The translations under genes and the position numbers were made by a program. The notes beneath the pieces were generated by a model. That model saw only the letters and a program-made list of their open reading frames with translations. It was not told the DNA's origin and searched no databases. A DNA stretch of 64,000 bases. Source: CAKRJP01 sp963634745 (GTDB taxonomy: Bacteria; Bacillota; Clostridia; Lachnospirales; Lachnospiraceae). Shown here piece after piece: positions 42,464-51,648 of the stretch. Where the stretch lies: assembly GCA_963634745.1 (NCBI GenBank), contig CAVHCX010000011.1, positions 19,082 through 83,081 of the forward strand, in the 5' to 3' direction. The first letter of the stretch is position 1; each line of letters begins with the position of its first letter.

Positions 42464-45253
42464 TTAGAGATAGTTTTGCATAGTCTTAAAGAGGCTTCTT
42501 AGGTCTACCGGCTTGGCAACATGGGCATTCATTCCGGCATCCATCGCTTTTTTCCTATCTTCCATATAGGCATTTGCTGTCAGAGCAATAATAGGTATAG
42601 TCTTTGCATCCTTTCTATCAAGCCCCCGGATGGCCCTTGTTGCTTCATAACCATTCATTTCCGGCATCATAATATCCATTAAAATAAAATCAAAGCTTCC
42701 CTCTTCTGAATCCTTAAAGACTTCCACTGCTTGGCGGCCATTTTCTGCCAGCACGACCTCCATCCCCTTATCTTCCAACATAAACTGCAAAATCTCTGCA
42801 TTTAATTCATTATCCTCTGCCGCAAGAATCCTTCTTCCGCGAAGATTTTTCACAGGAAGAAATGTACTTTCTTCCTCCTGCTCTTTATATTCTGTATCTA
42901 TATCAAAAGTCAAGATCCAGGTAAATGTGCTTCCCTTCCCCAAACGGCTTTCAATATAGATTTTTCCGTCCATGGCATCCACTAGTTTCTTTACGATAGA
43001 AAGTCCAAGGCCGGTGCCCTTAAGCTCTCCATGCTTATCTTGGTTTTCCTGGGAAAATGCCTCGAAGGCATGCCTCTGGAAATCCTCGCTCATACCAATT
43101 CCGTTGTCCTTGACCTGGAATTCACAGGTAACAGCAGTCTCAGTCTGCAGCAGAATTTTAGCCGCCACATCCACTCTACCGCCCGGTTTGTTATATTTGA
43201 TGGCATTTCCGATGATATTCATAAAAATCTGTCGCAGATGAAGAGGACTTGTAAATACTCTGGGAGGATTAAAGTAGTCCAGACTGGAATCATCCAAGCA
43301 AACTCCCTGTTCATTTGCCCTTGCCTCTAGTATATCCTTACAGTTATCAATCACCTCCCGCAGATAAATAGATTCCCTCACAAGATAGACTTTTCCGGAT
43401 TCCAATTTACTCATATTCAGCACATCATTGATCAGTGACAGCAGATAGTCTGAGGCCATATGAATCTTCCGGTGATATTTTCGAGTCATCTCCGGGTTTT
43501 CCACAAAGCGGTCCGAAATATCCAAAAGTCCGATAATTCCATTCATAGGCGTACGAATATCGTGGCTCATCCGTGCCAGGAAATCACTTCTTGCCTCATT
43601 GGCCAGCCGCAGCTCTTCATTCTTAAGTCTCATCTTGTGGACATAATAAATACCAAAGCATAACAAGGCCAGCCCGATAGACAAGAGCGCAACTACTAGG
43701 ATAGTCTGGACCGGATAGGTTTGAATAAAAAGAGCCAAGGACATCTGATCGTTATGGACACTGCCATCATCCAGATAATTGGTTTTCTCCACATCCGTCA
43801 GACTGGAAATATACTCATTAAAGGCCTGCTGCAATTCCACATGGCCCTTTTTCGATAATGCGATGCAGATATTCTGGGTCTCCCCGGTTAACAAGCTCAC
43901 ATTCAGAGAATTTGATACATCATGGGTATAATACTCCAAAATAGACCGGTCCCCGATTGCCACATCTGCCTCTCCTCTTTTCACAGCCTTGAGGCATTCC
44001 TTTGAGTTGTCGTAGAGCTTAATCTCCTGATAGTCAGATGTATTGATCAGATCTTCCGTGCCTTCTACTAAAGCAGCAATTTCTCTCTTATTATCCCCCT
44101 CCCTGTAAGCCCGGAGGAAATTAGACTCCATGATCTTCTCGCTTGTAATAAAGCCGACCGAACTACAATATTCCGATGTAAAAGGCATTCCGATCAGCAT
44201 ATCATAATCGGAGTTTTTCAGCATTTGCGCTGCTTCCTCACGGTTCTTACAGAAGGTATATTCTGTCTTAAGGTCCCCTAATTTAGCAAAATTATTAATG
44301 ATGGAAACCAACATTCCTGCTGCCTGACCATCCTTTTCGAAAACATAGGGGCCATCATAATCCACGCACAGGACATGCAGGGTCCCCACAGATTTCAAGA
44401 GTTTTTTCTGACTGTCAGTAAGAGTAAATTCTGAATAGACCTGTCCGAAATATTTTTCAAACAACTCGCTCTGAAAGTTCGGCTGTACCTGATTGAGTTT
44501 GGCGATAGCCTCATCCATCTCCTGCATCAGGTCTGTATTTCCCTTGGTAGATGCAAAATAGTAGGGGCGGGGAGCAATTCTCTTTACGATCCTTGTACCC
44601 TTAACAGGCGAGATCGAAAGCCCGGAGATCACATCCACCTCTCCCTTTTTCAGGGCATCAAGAAGGTCCGCATCACTCTCGTAGTAAGTGCATTCATACT
44701 TTGCCTTCTGGGCATTCAGGTATTCTTGCACCTCAGAATTTCTGCTTTCGGCTTTTTTAAGCAAGCCCACCCGCAGGGGATCCTCCAGAAATATATTTTC
44801 ATCTCCAATGCTACTGCTTTTCAAAGCACACAGGGTCGTATATACGGACCCATAACTTAATTGGGGATATGCAAAAGTCTCCTCCATAGAATCTGTCTTT
44901 AACAGAGGCCCCAAGAGGTCAACCTTCCCTTCCTGCAAATCACTGATAGCCTCCGAGAGAGCCTGATTTTCATCTTCCGCTTCATATGGGACATATTCCA
45001 GATTCCAACCGGTAAATTCCGAAAGCTTTTCTAGGTATTCATAATTATAACCCGTGGGACTGCCATCCTCTTTAAATTCACTGATTTCCTCCTGGATCGG
45101 AAAAGCCACGCGGACGGTCTGCTCATTTCCCGATTCCTGGGCGGATGCAAAAAGCGGCAGGAGAAAACTCATACCAACTAGCACAAGTACCATGCCAAGT
45201 ATCCTGTATATTATTTTATTTTTTTCTATTCTCAGACCTTTCTTTTTATCCAT
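42464..45253 (-). CDS. Hybrid sensor histidine kinase with two periplasmic-binding-type sensor domains (BvgS-like)
   Basis: The protein has 929 residues. A signal/TM at about 15-37 is followed by two tandem SBP_bac_3 domains (about 45-275 and 285-500) outside the cell, a TM segment (PVQTILVVALLSIGLALLCF; about 513-533), HisKA (ARMSHDIRTPMNGIIG, the phospho-histidine), HATPase (FMNIIGNAIKYNKPGG; GTGLGLSIVKKLVDAMDG) and a receiver (ILAAEDNELNAEIL; aspartate in ILMDIMMPEMNG). It has no Hpt or DNA-binding output, so its phosphate must go to a partner elsewhere. It senses a small amino-acid-like solute by inference. Confidence 0.9.
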   Translation of the reverse strand: MDKKKGLRIEKNKIIYRILGMVLVLVGMSFLLPLFASAQESGNEQTVRVAFPIQEEISEFKEDGSPTGYNYEYLEKLSEFTGWNLEYVPYEAEDENQALSEAISDLQEGKVDLLGPLLKTDSMEETFAYPQLSYGSVYTTLCALKSSSIGDENIFLEDPLRVGLLKKAESRNSEVQEYLNAQKAKYECTYYESDADLLDALKKGEVDVISGLSISPVKGTRIVKRIAPRPYYFASTKGNTDLMQEMDEAIAKLNQVQPNFQSELFEKYFGQVYSEFTLTDSQKKLLKSVGTLHVLCVDYDGPYVFEKDGQAAGMLVSIINNFAKLGDLKTEYTFCKNREEAAQMLKNSDYDMLIGMPFTSEYCSSVGFITSEKIMESNFLRAYREGDNKREIAALVEGTEDLINTSDYQEIKLYDNSKECLKAVKRGEADVAIGDRSILEYYTHDVSNSLNVSLLTGETQNICIALSKKGHVELQQAFNEYISSLTDVEKTNYLDDGSVHNDQMSLALFIQTYPVQTILVVALLSIGLALLCFGIYYVHKMRLKNEELRLANEARSDFLARMSHDIRTPMNGIIGLLDISDRFVENPEMTRKYHRKIHMASDYLLSLINDVLNMSKLESGKVYLVRESIYLREVIDNCKDILEARANEQGVCLDDSSLDYFNPPRVFTSPLHLRQIFMNIIGNAIKYNKPGGRVDVAAKILLQTETAVTCEFQVKDNGIGMSEDFQRHAFEAFSQENQDKHGELKGTGLGLSIVKKLVDAMDGKIYIESRLGKGSTFTWILTFDIDTEYKEQEEESTFLPVKNLRGRRILAAEDNELNAEILQFMLEDKGMEVVLAENGRQAVEVFKDSEEGSFDFILMDIMMPEMNGYEATRAIRGLDRKDAKTIPIIALTANAYMEDRKKAMDAGMNAHVAKPVDLRSLFKTMQNYL

Positions 45254-45598
45254 ACTGTCTATTTCCTTTGTGTTTCCGATATTCTCTCAAACTAAAGAGA
45301 GTTTCATTTACAAAGCGAATCAGAAGCTTGATTTTTCTCGCTTTACTATGCAAAAGTTTGCTGTTTTCAGTATAATCTTTTTATTTCTTAAAATCCACTG
45401 TTTCAGACTGTTTGACCGATATTGCACGGAAACTTTCTTCCCCTTGATCTAGTCTTTATCACTCAGATCATAAAGTTCCGTGTGATAAGAAAACAGAATA
45501 TCTACATATCTAATTGATATTTTATGTAAAGATCCCTGCTGTTTTATAATAATAAACAAATAAACTCCCCACACTCTACTAAAGGATTGGTGTTTTTT
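45254..45598. other. Divergent intergenic region between the hybrid kinase and MocR genes
   Basis: The stretch is AT-rich. A TATAAT near 45545-45550 with only a poor -35 could serve the MocR gene. No terminator, repeat or small gene was seen in it. Confidence 0.4.
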
Positions 45599-47008
45599 AT
45601 GATTATCTATGATTTTTCAGAACGAAATAATAAATCGATGTATGAATTTCTCTATAACTCTTTGAAAAGAGATATCCTAAATGGCAGACTTGCGCAAGGC
45701 TCTAAGCTTCCTTCCAAGCGCACGCTTGCCAAGGATAATCAGATCAGTGTCCGTACAGTGATGAATGCTTACGACCAGCTCCTTGCGGAGGGCTTTATTG
45801 TATCTGAGGAGAAGAGGGGCTACTTTGTCGCTAAGGTTTATGAGGATGATGTGACGTCATTCAAGAGAGTGGTAGTTTCCAAACAGGAAGTGCAAAAGGA
45901 TTATATCGTCGACTTTACAGCCCATAAGCTGGTATGTGATAAGTTTCCCATTTCCATGTGGAAAAAAATTATGCGGGAGGTTTTGACAGATTACGATGAA
46001 GATCTGATCCAAAAGGCCGACTACCGAGGCATAAAACCACTGCGCCGGGCCATTGCCGACTATCTTTATCGGAGCCGGGGAATGGAAGTAGATGAAGATT
46101 GTGTTGTTATTGGGGCCGGCATTGAATATCTCTTTGGCCGCTTGTATAAGCTCTTTCCCAAAGACGCCGTGTATGCCATGGAAAATCCCGGCTACCAAAG
46201 GATCCGCCATATCTTTGAGGATTATTCTCTGAAATGGGAATGTATCCCCATGGACCAGGAGGGTATCAAGATCAAGGCCCTTGAAGAGAGCCCGGCAAAA
46301 ATCATTCACACATCACCGGAGCATCATTTTCCCCTGGGAATTACCATGTCTAAAAAGCGCAGGGAAGAACTGCTTCAGTGGGCAAATGAGGCTCCTGATC
46401 GTTATATCATAGAGGATGATTACGACTGCGAATACCGTTACGATTCAAGATTGGCACCTGCGATTTGGTGCACGGATACCCTGGGAAAGGTGATCTATAT
46501 CAATTCCTTCAGCAAAAGTCTGGCCCCCTCTATCCGAATCAGTTATATGGTCCTTCCCAAAGAATTGATGGAAAGGTATAAAAAGATCGCAGGTGTATAC
46601 TCAAACTCCGTATGCAGCCTGGATCAATATGCTCTGGCAAAATTTCTTGACGATGGATATTTCGAACGACATATGCGCCGAATGAAAAAATACTGCCAGG
46701 AGCAGGGCAAGCGACTTTTGAAATATTTAATGGAGTCCGATCTTTTTTCAAAAGCTGACATTCACGGCGGAAAAAGCGGAACGCATTTTCTTGTCAAAAT
46801 CGACACAGCCTTAAGGGACGAAGACCTGGTGGCGGAGGCCAAGAAGCAAAAGGTCAAAATCAGGTGCCTTTCCAAATATTGCAGGGAAGACCAAGAGTCC
46901 TATAAGCATATTATCGTTTTTCGTTATACCGACGCCAGTGATGAAGAAATCAGGGAAGCCCTCAAGCGGTTAGAAAGAGTGCTCCTAAAATCTGATACCC
47001 AGAATTAA
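45599..47008 (+). CDS. MocR-type transcriptional regulator (GntR helix-turn-helix fused to aminotransferase-like domain)
   Basis: The protein has 469 residues. A GntR winged helix (YEFLYNSLKRDILNGRLAQG, SKLPSKRTLAKDNQISVRTV) leads into a fold type I aminotransferase domain. The PLP lysine is in YINSFSKSLAPSIRISYM and the cofactor aspartate in IEDDYDCEYRYDSRLA. Such regulators sense PLP or an amino compound, as PdxR and GabR do. The ATG at 45599 is chosen over a TTG four codons upstream because of AAAGGA. It precedes the alcohol dehydrogenase by 108 bp on the same strand and may control it. Confidence 0.88.
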   Translation: MIIYDFSERNNKSMYEFLYNSLKRDILNGRLAQGSKLPSKRTLAKDNQISVRTVMNAYDQLLAEGFIVSEEKRGYFVAKVYEDDVTSFKRVVVSKQEVQKDYIVDFTAHKLVCDKFPISMWKKIMREVLTDYDEDLIQKADYRGIKPLRRAIADYLYRSRGMEVDEDCVVIGAGIEYLFGRLYKLFPKDAVYAMENPGYQRIRHIFEDYSLKWECIPMDQEGIKIKALEESPAKIIHTSPEHHFPLGITMSKKRREELLQWANEAPDRYIIEDDYDCEYRYDSRLAPAIWCTDTLGKVIYINSFSKSLAPSIRISYMVLPKELMERYKKIAGVYSNSVCSLDQYALAKFLDDGYFERHMRRMKKYCQEQGKRLLKYLMESDLFSKADIHGGKSGTHFLVKIDTALRDEDLVAEAKKQKVKIRCLSKYCREDQESYKHIIVFRYTDASDEEIREALKRLERVLLKSDTQN

Positions 47009-47116
47009 AATTATTTTGGGCATTTTAGAAAAGGCCATAGCTTATTAAGATAAGCCCATAAGATAAAACAAAGCAAATCAAACAAAGCAAATCAAAAAAG
47101 GAAAGGGCGAAAAACT

Positions 47117-48268
47117 ATGGCAACAACATACTATTTCTTACCAACAAGAAACCTCTTCGGAGAAGACTCTGTCCAGGAGGCAGGAACTTTATTAAAAAGC
47201 TTAGGTGGTCAGAAGGCCATGATCGTAACAGATGCTTTTTTGGCACAGAGCAGCATGGCCGAAGATCTCACAAACATTTTAACCAATGCAGATGTTGAGA
47301 GTGTTATTTTCGGCGGTGCAGAGCCAAACCCAAAAGATACAAACGTAGACGATGGATTAAAAGTTTTCAAAGAAAACAAATGCGATTCCATCATCTCCCT
47401 CGGTGGTGGTTCCTCCCACGACTGTGCAAAGGCCATCGCATTGGTTGCTTCAAACGGCGGAAATATCAGAGATTACGAAGGCGTTGACAAGTCCACCAAT
47501 CCTTTGTGCCCAATGATCGCCATCAATACAACTGCCGGAACTGCTTCTGAAATCACACGTTTCTGCATTATCACAGACACAAGCCGCCACGTAAAAATGG
47601 CAATCGTTGACTGGAGAGTCACTCCCCAGATCGCTATCAACGATCCAAAATTAATGGTAGGCATGCCACCTTCACTGACAGCCGCAACCGGTATGGACGC
47701 CTTGACTCACGCCATCGAGGCTTATGTATCCACAGATGCCAATCCACTGACAGACGCTGCTGCCCTTATGGCAATTACAATGATCACCCAGTATCTTCCA
47801 AAGGCAGTGGCAAACGGCGTCTATATGAAAGCCCGTGACAAGATGGCATACGGACAGTATTTGGCAGGTATCGCATTTAACAATGCTTCCTTGGGATATG
47901 TTCACGCCATGGCCCACCAGTTGGGTGGATTTTATAACCTTCCTCACGGCGTATGCAATGCCATCCTCTTACCTCATGTAGAGGAATTCAACCTGATCGG
48001 AAATGCCAACCGCTTCCGGGACATTGCAAAAGCAATGGGAGAAAATATAGATGGACTTTCCACAATGGAAGCCGCAAACAAAGCAATCGCAGCCATCCGC
48101 CAGCTTAGCCGTCAGGTAGGAATCCCTGAAAATCTCAGAGGCCTGGGTGTCAAAGAAGAAGACTTCGAGATCATGGCAGAAAATGCAATGAAGGATGTTT
48201 GTCAACTTACCAACCCACGCAAGGCTACCAAAGAACAGATCATTGGAATCTTCAAGGCAGCTTATTAA
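47117..48268 (+). CDS. Iron-containing alcohol dehydrogenase (1,3-propanediol dehydrogenase-like)
   Basis: The protein has 383 residues of the group III family. The NAD-binding motif is SLGGGSSHDCAKA. Iron ligands lie in MDALTHAIEAYVS, GYVHAMAHQLGGFYNLPHG and the aspartate of INDPKL. Similarity in the N-terminal half is greatest to DhaT/methanol dehydrogenase-type enzymes (YYFLPTRNLFGEDS). It probably reduces an aldehyde to an alcohol with NADH; the substrate is not fixed by sequence. The ribosome site is GGAAAGGGCG. Confidence 0.88.
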   Translation: MATTYYFLPTRNLFGEDSVQEAGTLLKSLGGQKAMIVTDAFLAQSSMAEDLTNILTNADVESVIFGGAEPNPKDTNVDDGLKVFKENKCDSIISLGGGSSHDCAKAIALVASNGGNIRDYEGVDKSTNPLCPMIAINTTAGTASEITRFCIITDTSRHVKMAIVDWRVTPQIAINDPKLMVGMPPSLTAATGMDALTHAIEAYVSTDANPLTDAAALMAITMITQYLPKAVANGVYMKARDKMAYGQYLAGIAFNNASLGYVHAMAHQLGGFYNLPHGVCNAILLPHVEEFNLIGNANRFRDIAKAMGENIDGLSTMEAANKAIAAIRQLSRQVGIPENLRGLGVKEEDFEIMAENAMKDVCQLTNPRKATKEQIIGIFKAAY

Positions 48269-48282
48269 TTGAAGTTATAAAA

Positions 48283-48318
48283 CAAGGAAGTCGTGGCAAA
48301 AGCCTTCGACTTCCTTGC
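48283..48318. terminator. Terminator between the alcohol dehydrogenase and the ATPase
   Basis: A perfect 11-bp stem, CAAGGAAGTCG / CGACTTCCTTG, with a 14-base loop has short T-runs on both sides (CTTTTATTT; TTTTATAAC). It serves two converging genes. Confidence 0.8.
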
Positions 48319-48330
48319 TTTTATTTGACA

Positions 48331-49659
48331 TTACAGAAAGGGCACCATATAAACCGGTATACAGAAAATATCCTGGTCTTTTCGCATATCTTTTGTATAA
48401 ACTAAATATCGCTTCCATATCCTGCCGGAATATTTTTCAGTAAAGACATCCAGGGATTTATGTGTATTATATCCCGACGATTTGACCTCTATGGGAATAA
48501 TCTTATTCTTTCTTGCCAAAATGAAATCTATTTCGTAATTATGCTTGGACCTTTTATTCATCATCGTATGATAAAATAACTCGTTTCCGTTTGCCGCCAG
48601 GCACTGGGCTACAATATTCTCATATAAATATCCCAGATTTACACTTAATTTATCATTTAAGAGCTTCTCGTAGATCTCATTTTCCGTAAAATCTTTATCC
48701 TTAAACATTAGGGTTACAAAGAGGCCCGTATCGCTTAAAAACAATTTGAATTTTGACAAATCTCTTGTGTTGGACATGCCTGCATCCGGATCATTTGTAT
48801 TGTAGGCAAGCAATACGGTCTTTGAATCTTTTAATTCTGCAATTAATTCTAATCTTCTTTCTTCTTTCTCACCATTTAATACACTGCTCGTCTGATATCT
48901 GGCCGCATTTTTATTTAGCTGTGCCGGGATTGCATCAAACAGCAAGGACAGACGTCCTGTTGGATCAATCTTGACAAAATCGCTTTCATATAAATTCAGG
49001 ATATCTCTCTTTACTTCGTCTACTTTCCTAAAATTATTCGTTTCCACATAGGTTGATACCGCCTGGGGCATTCCTCCAACCAGCATATAGAGACGAAATT
49101 GTCTTAACTGTTTGCGATTCGTTGCATCTCCTAATCCTTGATTCATCTCAAAACATTTTTTTAATAGTGAAAAACTTGTTGTATCTCCAATGGCCCATAA
49201 AAACTCCTCATAATCCATTGGATACATGCTGATTTTTCTTTCTTCACTCGGGATTAAAATGTCTTTCACATTTTTATTAATTGAAATAAGAGATCCTGTT
49301 TCAATATAATCATATCGCCGGTCTGCAACCAACGCTTTAATTGCCTGACGTGCCGCCGGGCAAAGTTGCACTTCATCAAATATAATCACTGAGTTTCTTT
49401 CATGCAAATCTACTTTATATTGCAACTGTAACTGCAAAAACAGGAAGTTCAAATCTGAAACATCTTCAAAAAGCTCTTTGGTTTCTTTTGACGCTCTCGA
49501 GAAATCAATCAATATATAGCTTTCATATTCATTTTTCGCAAATTCTTCCACCACTGTTGATTTTCCTACACGTCTTGCCCCTTCGATCAACAGAGCGGTC
49601 TTACCATCTGAATTCTTTTTCCACTCCTGCAATTTACTGTATATTTTTCGCTTAAACAC
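48331..49659 (-). CDS. ATP-binding protein, AAA domain plus DUF4143-type C-terminal domain
   Basis: The protein has about 442 residues. Walker A is LIEGARRVGKSTVV, Walker B SVIIFDEVQLCP, sensor YIETGSLIS. The C-terminal domain has the nuclease-like YEIDFILARKNKIIPIEVKSSG. These proteins are common in gut anaerobes and archaea, are often accessory, and have no firm function. The GTG start at 49659 has AGGAGAG at proper spacing; an ATG seven codons upstream has none. Four 33-bp repeats overlap and precede the start region. Confidence 0.82.
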   Translation of the reverse strand: MFKRKIYSKLQEWKKNSDGKTALLIEGARRVGKSTVVEEFAKNEYESYILIDFSRASKETKELFEDVSDLNFLFLQLQLQYKVDLHERNSVIIFDEVQLCPAARQAIKALVADRRYDYIETGSLISINKNVKDILIPSEERKISMYPMDYEEFLWAIGDTTSFSLLKKCFEMNQGLGDATNRKQLRQFRLYMLVGGMPQAVSTYVETNNFRKVDEVKRDILNLYESDFVKIDPTGRLSLLFDAIPAQLNKNAARYQTSSVLNGEKEERRLELIAELKDSKTVLLAYNTNDPDAGMSNTRDLSKFKLFLSDTGLFVTLMFKDKDFTENEIYEKLLNDKLSVNLGYLYENIVAQCLAANGNELFYHTMMNKRSKHNYEIDFILARKNKIIPIEVKSSGYNTHKSLDVFTEKYSGRIWKRYLVYTKDMRKDQDIFCIPVYMVPFL

Positions 49660-49670
49660 GGCCCTCTCTC

Positions 49671-49802
49671 CTTTCCGCATTTTTTATTTACTCATTTTAC
49701 CACCTTTCCGCATTTTTTTATATAGCATTTTGGCACGTTTCCGCATTTTTTATTTCTTTATTTTGGCAGCTTTCCGCATTTTCTTATCAGATTTTCCGTC
49801 TT
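49671..49802. repeat. Four 33-bp tandem repeats upstream of the ATPase gene
   Basis: The units start at 49671, 49704, 49737 and 49770, an exact 33-bp period. Each has SUUUCCGCAU-type sequence (CTTTCCGCATTTTTT), then TTATTT...ATTTTGGCAC or variants. On the minus strand each carries AAAAATGCGGAAAG, the same bases as the region just before the ATPase ribosome site. The repeats lack the spacers of a CRISPR array. Confidence 0.75.
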
Positions 49803-49837
49803 TCCACTTTATTTTACATTTCCAAATGACCACAAAA

Positions 49838-49866
49838 GCGACCAGTTGCAAGTTACAACTGATCGC
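49838..49866 (-). terminator. Terminator of the polymerase-to-membrane-protein unit
   Basis: The stem GCGATCAGTTG / CAACTGGTCGC (one G-T wobble, minus strand) is followed by TTTTGTGG. It overlaps the end of the last gene. Confidence 0.7.
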
Positions 49867-50248
49867 CTCTGACTGAATCATTATTTAATTGCAATCTTTT
49901 TATTCCATAATATGCCATCGTCCCCACAAAATAGCATATCAAATCATTGGGATCAGTCACCGAACTCGTCTTAATAAGTGGTATCACAAACTCCCAAACC
50001 AAGGATGCAAACACGCCTATCAACAAGATGATTTGGAATTTTTCCATCTCATATCCAGCACACCTTAAGATTACACTACTCATTGCAAGAACACATATGG
50101 GCGCCATCAAATCATTTAAATAACATTTGAAGAAATAACCACTAATGCCCGAACTACTCCTAATCAAAATAGCTTTATTTAGAAAAAAAATAAAGATACT
50201 AAAACAACAGCAAACAAGATCCGTCCTATTCCTTTTTATCCATTGCAT
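49853..50248 (-). CDS. Membrane protein of unknown function (131 residues)
   Basis: The start MQWIKRNRTDLVC follows the stop of a 25-residue gene by two bases; a longer frame upstream overlaps that gene and is not credible. Four membrane segments are predicted. The C-terminal part has WEFVIPLIKTSSVTDPNDLICYFVGTMAYY, a pattern seen in uncharacterised, somewhat VanZ-like Firmicute membrane proteins. It ends the unit that includes two DUF4230 proteins. Confidence 0.65.
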   Translation of the reverse strand: MQWIKRNRTDLVCCCFSIFIFFLNKAILIRSSSGISGYFFKCYLNDLMAPICVLAMSSVILRCAGYEMEKFQIILLIGVFASLVWEFVIPLIKTSSVTDPNDLICYFVGTMAYYGIKRLQLNNDSVRGDQL

Positions 50249-50250
50249 TT

Positions 50251-50328
50251 TTAAAAGAAACCCGCAAGCACCACAATTGCTATTATTGCAACTACCGCAA
50301 GCACTGCTATCCATGCTTTGTTCTTCAT
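50251..50328 (-). CDS. 25-residue single-pass membrane peptide
   Basis: The peptide starts MKNKAWIAVLAVVA and is almost all hydrophobic, ending in GFF. A very strong GGAAGGAG site lies seven bases before its ATG. It is 38 bp after a DUF4230 gene and 2 bp before the next membrane protein gene. It may be a small membrane subunit or a type I toxin-like peptide; no antitoxin RNA was seen. Confidence 0.6.
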   Translation of the reverse strand: MKNKAWIAVLAVVAIIAIVVLAGFF

Positions 50329-50366
50329 TTACACTTCTCCTTCCGCAGTTTCTTCTACTTTTCTTT

Positions 50367-51017
50367 TTAGTTTTTAGGTTTATCAAGCCATTCTACGGTA
50401 TACTCTTCTCCAATTAGTTCTCCTACATTGATAATATATTCCTCTATCAATTTTTTTGCATTATTTTTTGCTCGATTCAAAATAGTAGTGTCAGCGGACG
50501 CTTTTTCTTTCATGTCACTTTGAGCTTGCTGAAATGCTTCATTCTGATCTTCCGAAGTAATCTTAGTAAAAACACCGGTATCTGAAATAGGGTCACTCAT
50601 GGAATCTTCGTCAGCATCTACACTTGTAATTCTAGCATCCGGGACATACACATAAACGACATTGTTTTTATCCGGCTGATTCACTTCCACTTGATCGACA
50701 TCAATTCCAACTTCTATAATTCCCGTATATTCCATAAATAACTTTTTATATCCGTATTTAAACCATCCGAACTTAAACAAAGCCTCCGGATCTTTCCTTA
50801 ATTCAGCAGTATCATGATAATAACACCTCAATGTAGATAACTCACAAATCTTAGTTATGCCTGAAAAATCCACTTTATCTTCCTGTTCTTTCGAAAATCC
50901 ATGAAAGCGTGCTATTGAAACTCCGGCTATAACCATGACTGTAAATATCAAAAAATTAATAGCTAATTTTTTCTTCTCTTTCTTTCCAAATGAAAAATTC
51001 TTTTCTTCCACACTCAT
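50367..51017 (-). CDS. DUF4230-family protein
   Basis: The protein has 216 residues. One membrane anchor (LAINFLIFTVMVIAGVSI; about 21-38) is followed by an extracellular domain with ELSTLRCYYHDTAELR, YTGIIEVGIDVDQVEV and a long C-terminal helix. DUF4230 proteins have no known function. ATG at 51017 with AGAGGGG is the start. It lies 8 bp after a second DUF4230 gene, so a hetero-oligomer is likely. Confidence 0.75.
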   Translation of the reverse strand: MSVEEKNFSFGKKEKKKLAINFLIFTVMVIAGVSIARFHGFSKEQEDKVDFSGITKICELSTLRCYYHDTAELRKDPEALFKFGWFKYGYKKLFMEYTGIIEVGIDVDQVEVNQPDKNNVVYVYVPDARITSVDADEDSMSDPISDTGVFTKITSEDQNEAFQQAQSDMKEKASADTTILNRAKNNAKKLIEEYIINVGELIGEEYTVEWLDKPKN

Positions 51018-51025
51018 CACCCCTC

Positions 51026-51604
51026 TTACTCCCAAACAAGCGTATATCCCTTGGAGTTTAATAACGGATATGTAAGTGCTTGTATAATATCTTTTAAATT
51101 TTCTTCTGCTGATTCACGAAGTTCCGGTGCATTGTTGGCTTCATTTGTAACATCTTCTTTGCAAACCTTCATCACTTCCTTCAAATCAACCTCAGAACCT
51201 TCTGGAATAAAGGAAAATCCTTTTTCATTATCCAAAACCGGCTTAAGTGTAATCTCAGGAAGAGTCGGCTTTACCGTCTTCTTTTCTTCATCAATGTCAA
51301 ATTTGATATCTTTCATATTCACAGAGGCTTTCACTTTCGCTTCATACCGTACTCTGCACTTGATCTTATCCGATCCTTCCTTTTTCGGAATCTCTGCAAT
51401 TCCATTATAAATAAACTCCGCTGTTGATAACTCTGCAATATCAACCGTCTTAACTAGTGTTGAGTCTGTAATAATTGTAGTTTCTCCTTCTTCAAAACGA
51501 CCGCCCATTTTGGCTATAATAACCCCCAACAGGATAATTATACCAACAATTAACGGCAAGCGAATCAGGAGATTCATCGGTATTTTAATTCTGTTCTCTT
51601 TCAT
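51026..51604 (-). CDS. DUF4230-family protein
   Basis: The protein has 192 residues, one N-terminal membrane segment (LLIRLPLIVGIIILLGVIIA) and an outside domain with IAELSTAEFIYNGIAEI, VRYEAKVKASVNMKDIKFDI and a helical end. The pattern parallels that of its neighbour downstream. No function is known. Confidence 0.75.
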   Translation of the reverse strand: MKENRIKIPMNLLIRLPLIVGIIILLGVIIAKMGGRFEEGETTIITDSTLVKTVDIAELSTAEFIYNGIAEIPKKEGSDKIKCRVRYEAKVKASVNMKDIKFDIDEEKKTVKPTLPEITLKPVLDNEKGFSFIPEGSEVDLKEVMKVCKEDVTNEANNAPELRESAEENLKDIIQALTYPLLNSKGYTLVWE

Positions 51605-51648
51605 ATTCTTATTCCTTTAATTTTCATCATATATTACTTCCCGGCTCT

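Noticed and set aside
49671..49802. CRISPR array
   Set aside because: The 33-bp units are contiguous tandem repeats without unique spacers, and there are no cas genes in the window.
50249..50386. Longer N-terminus for the 131-residue membrane protein
   Set aside because: That frame overlaps the 25-residue gene and its strong ribosome site, and its Ser/Asn/Cys-rich translation is the out-of-frame reading of that gene.
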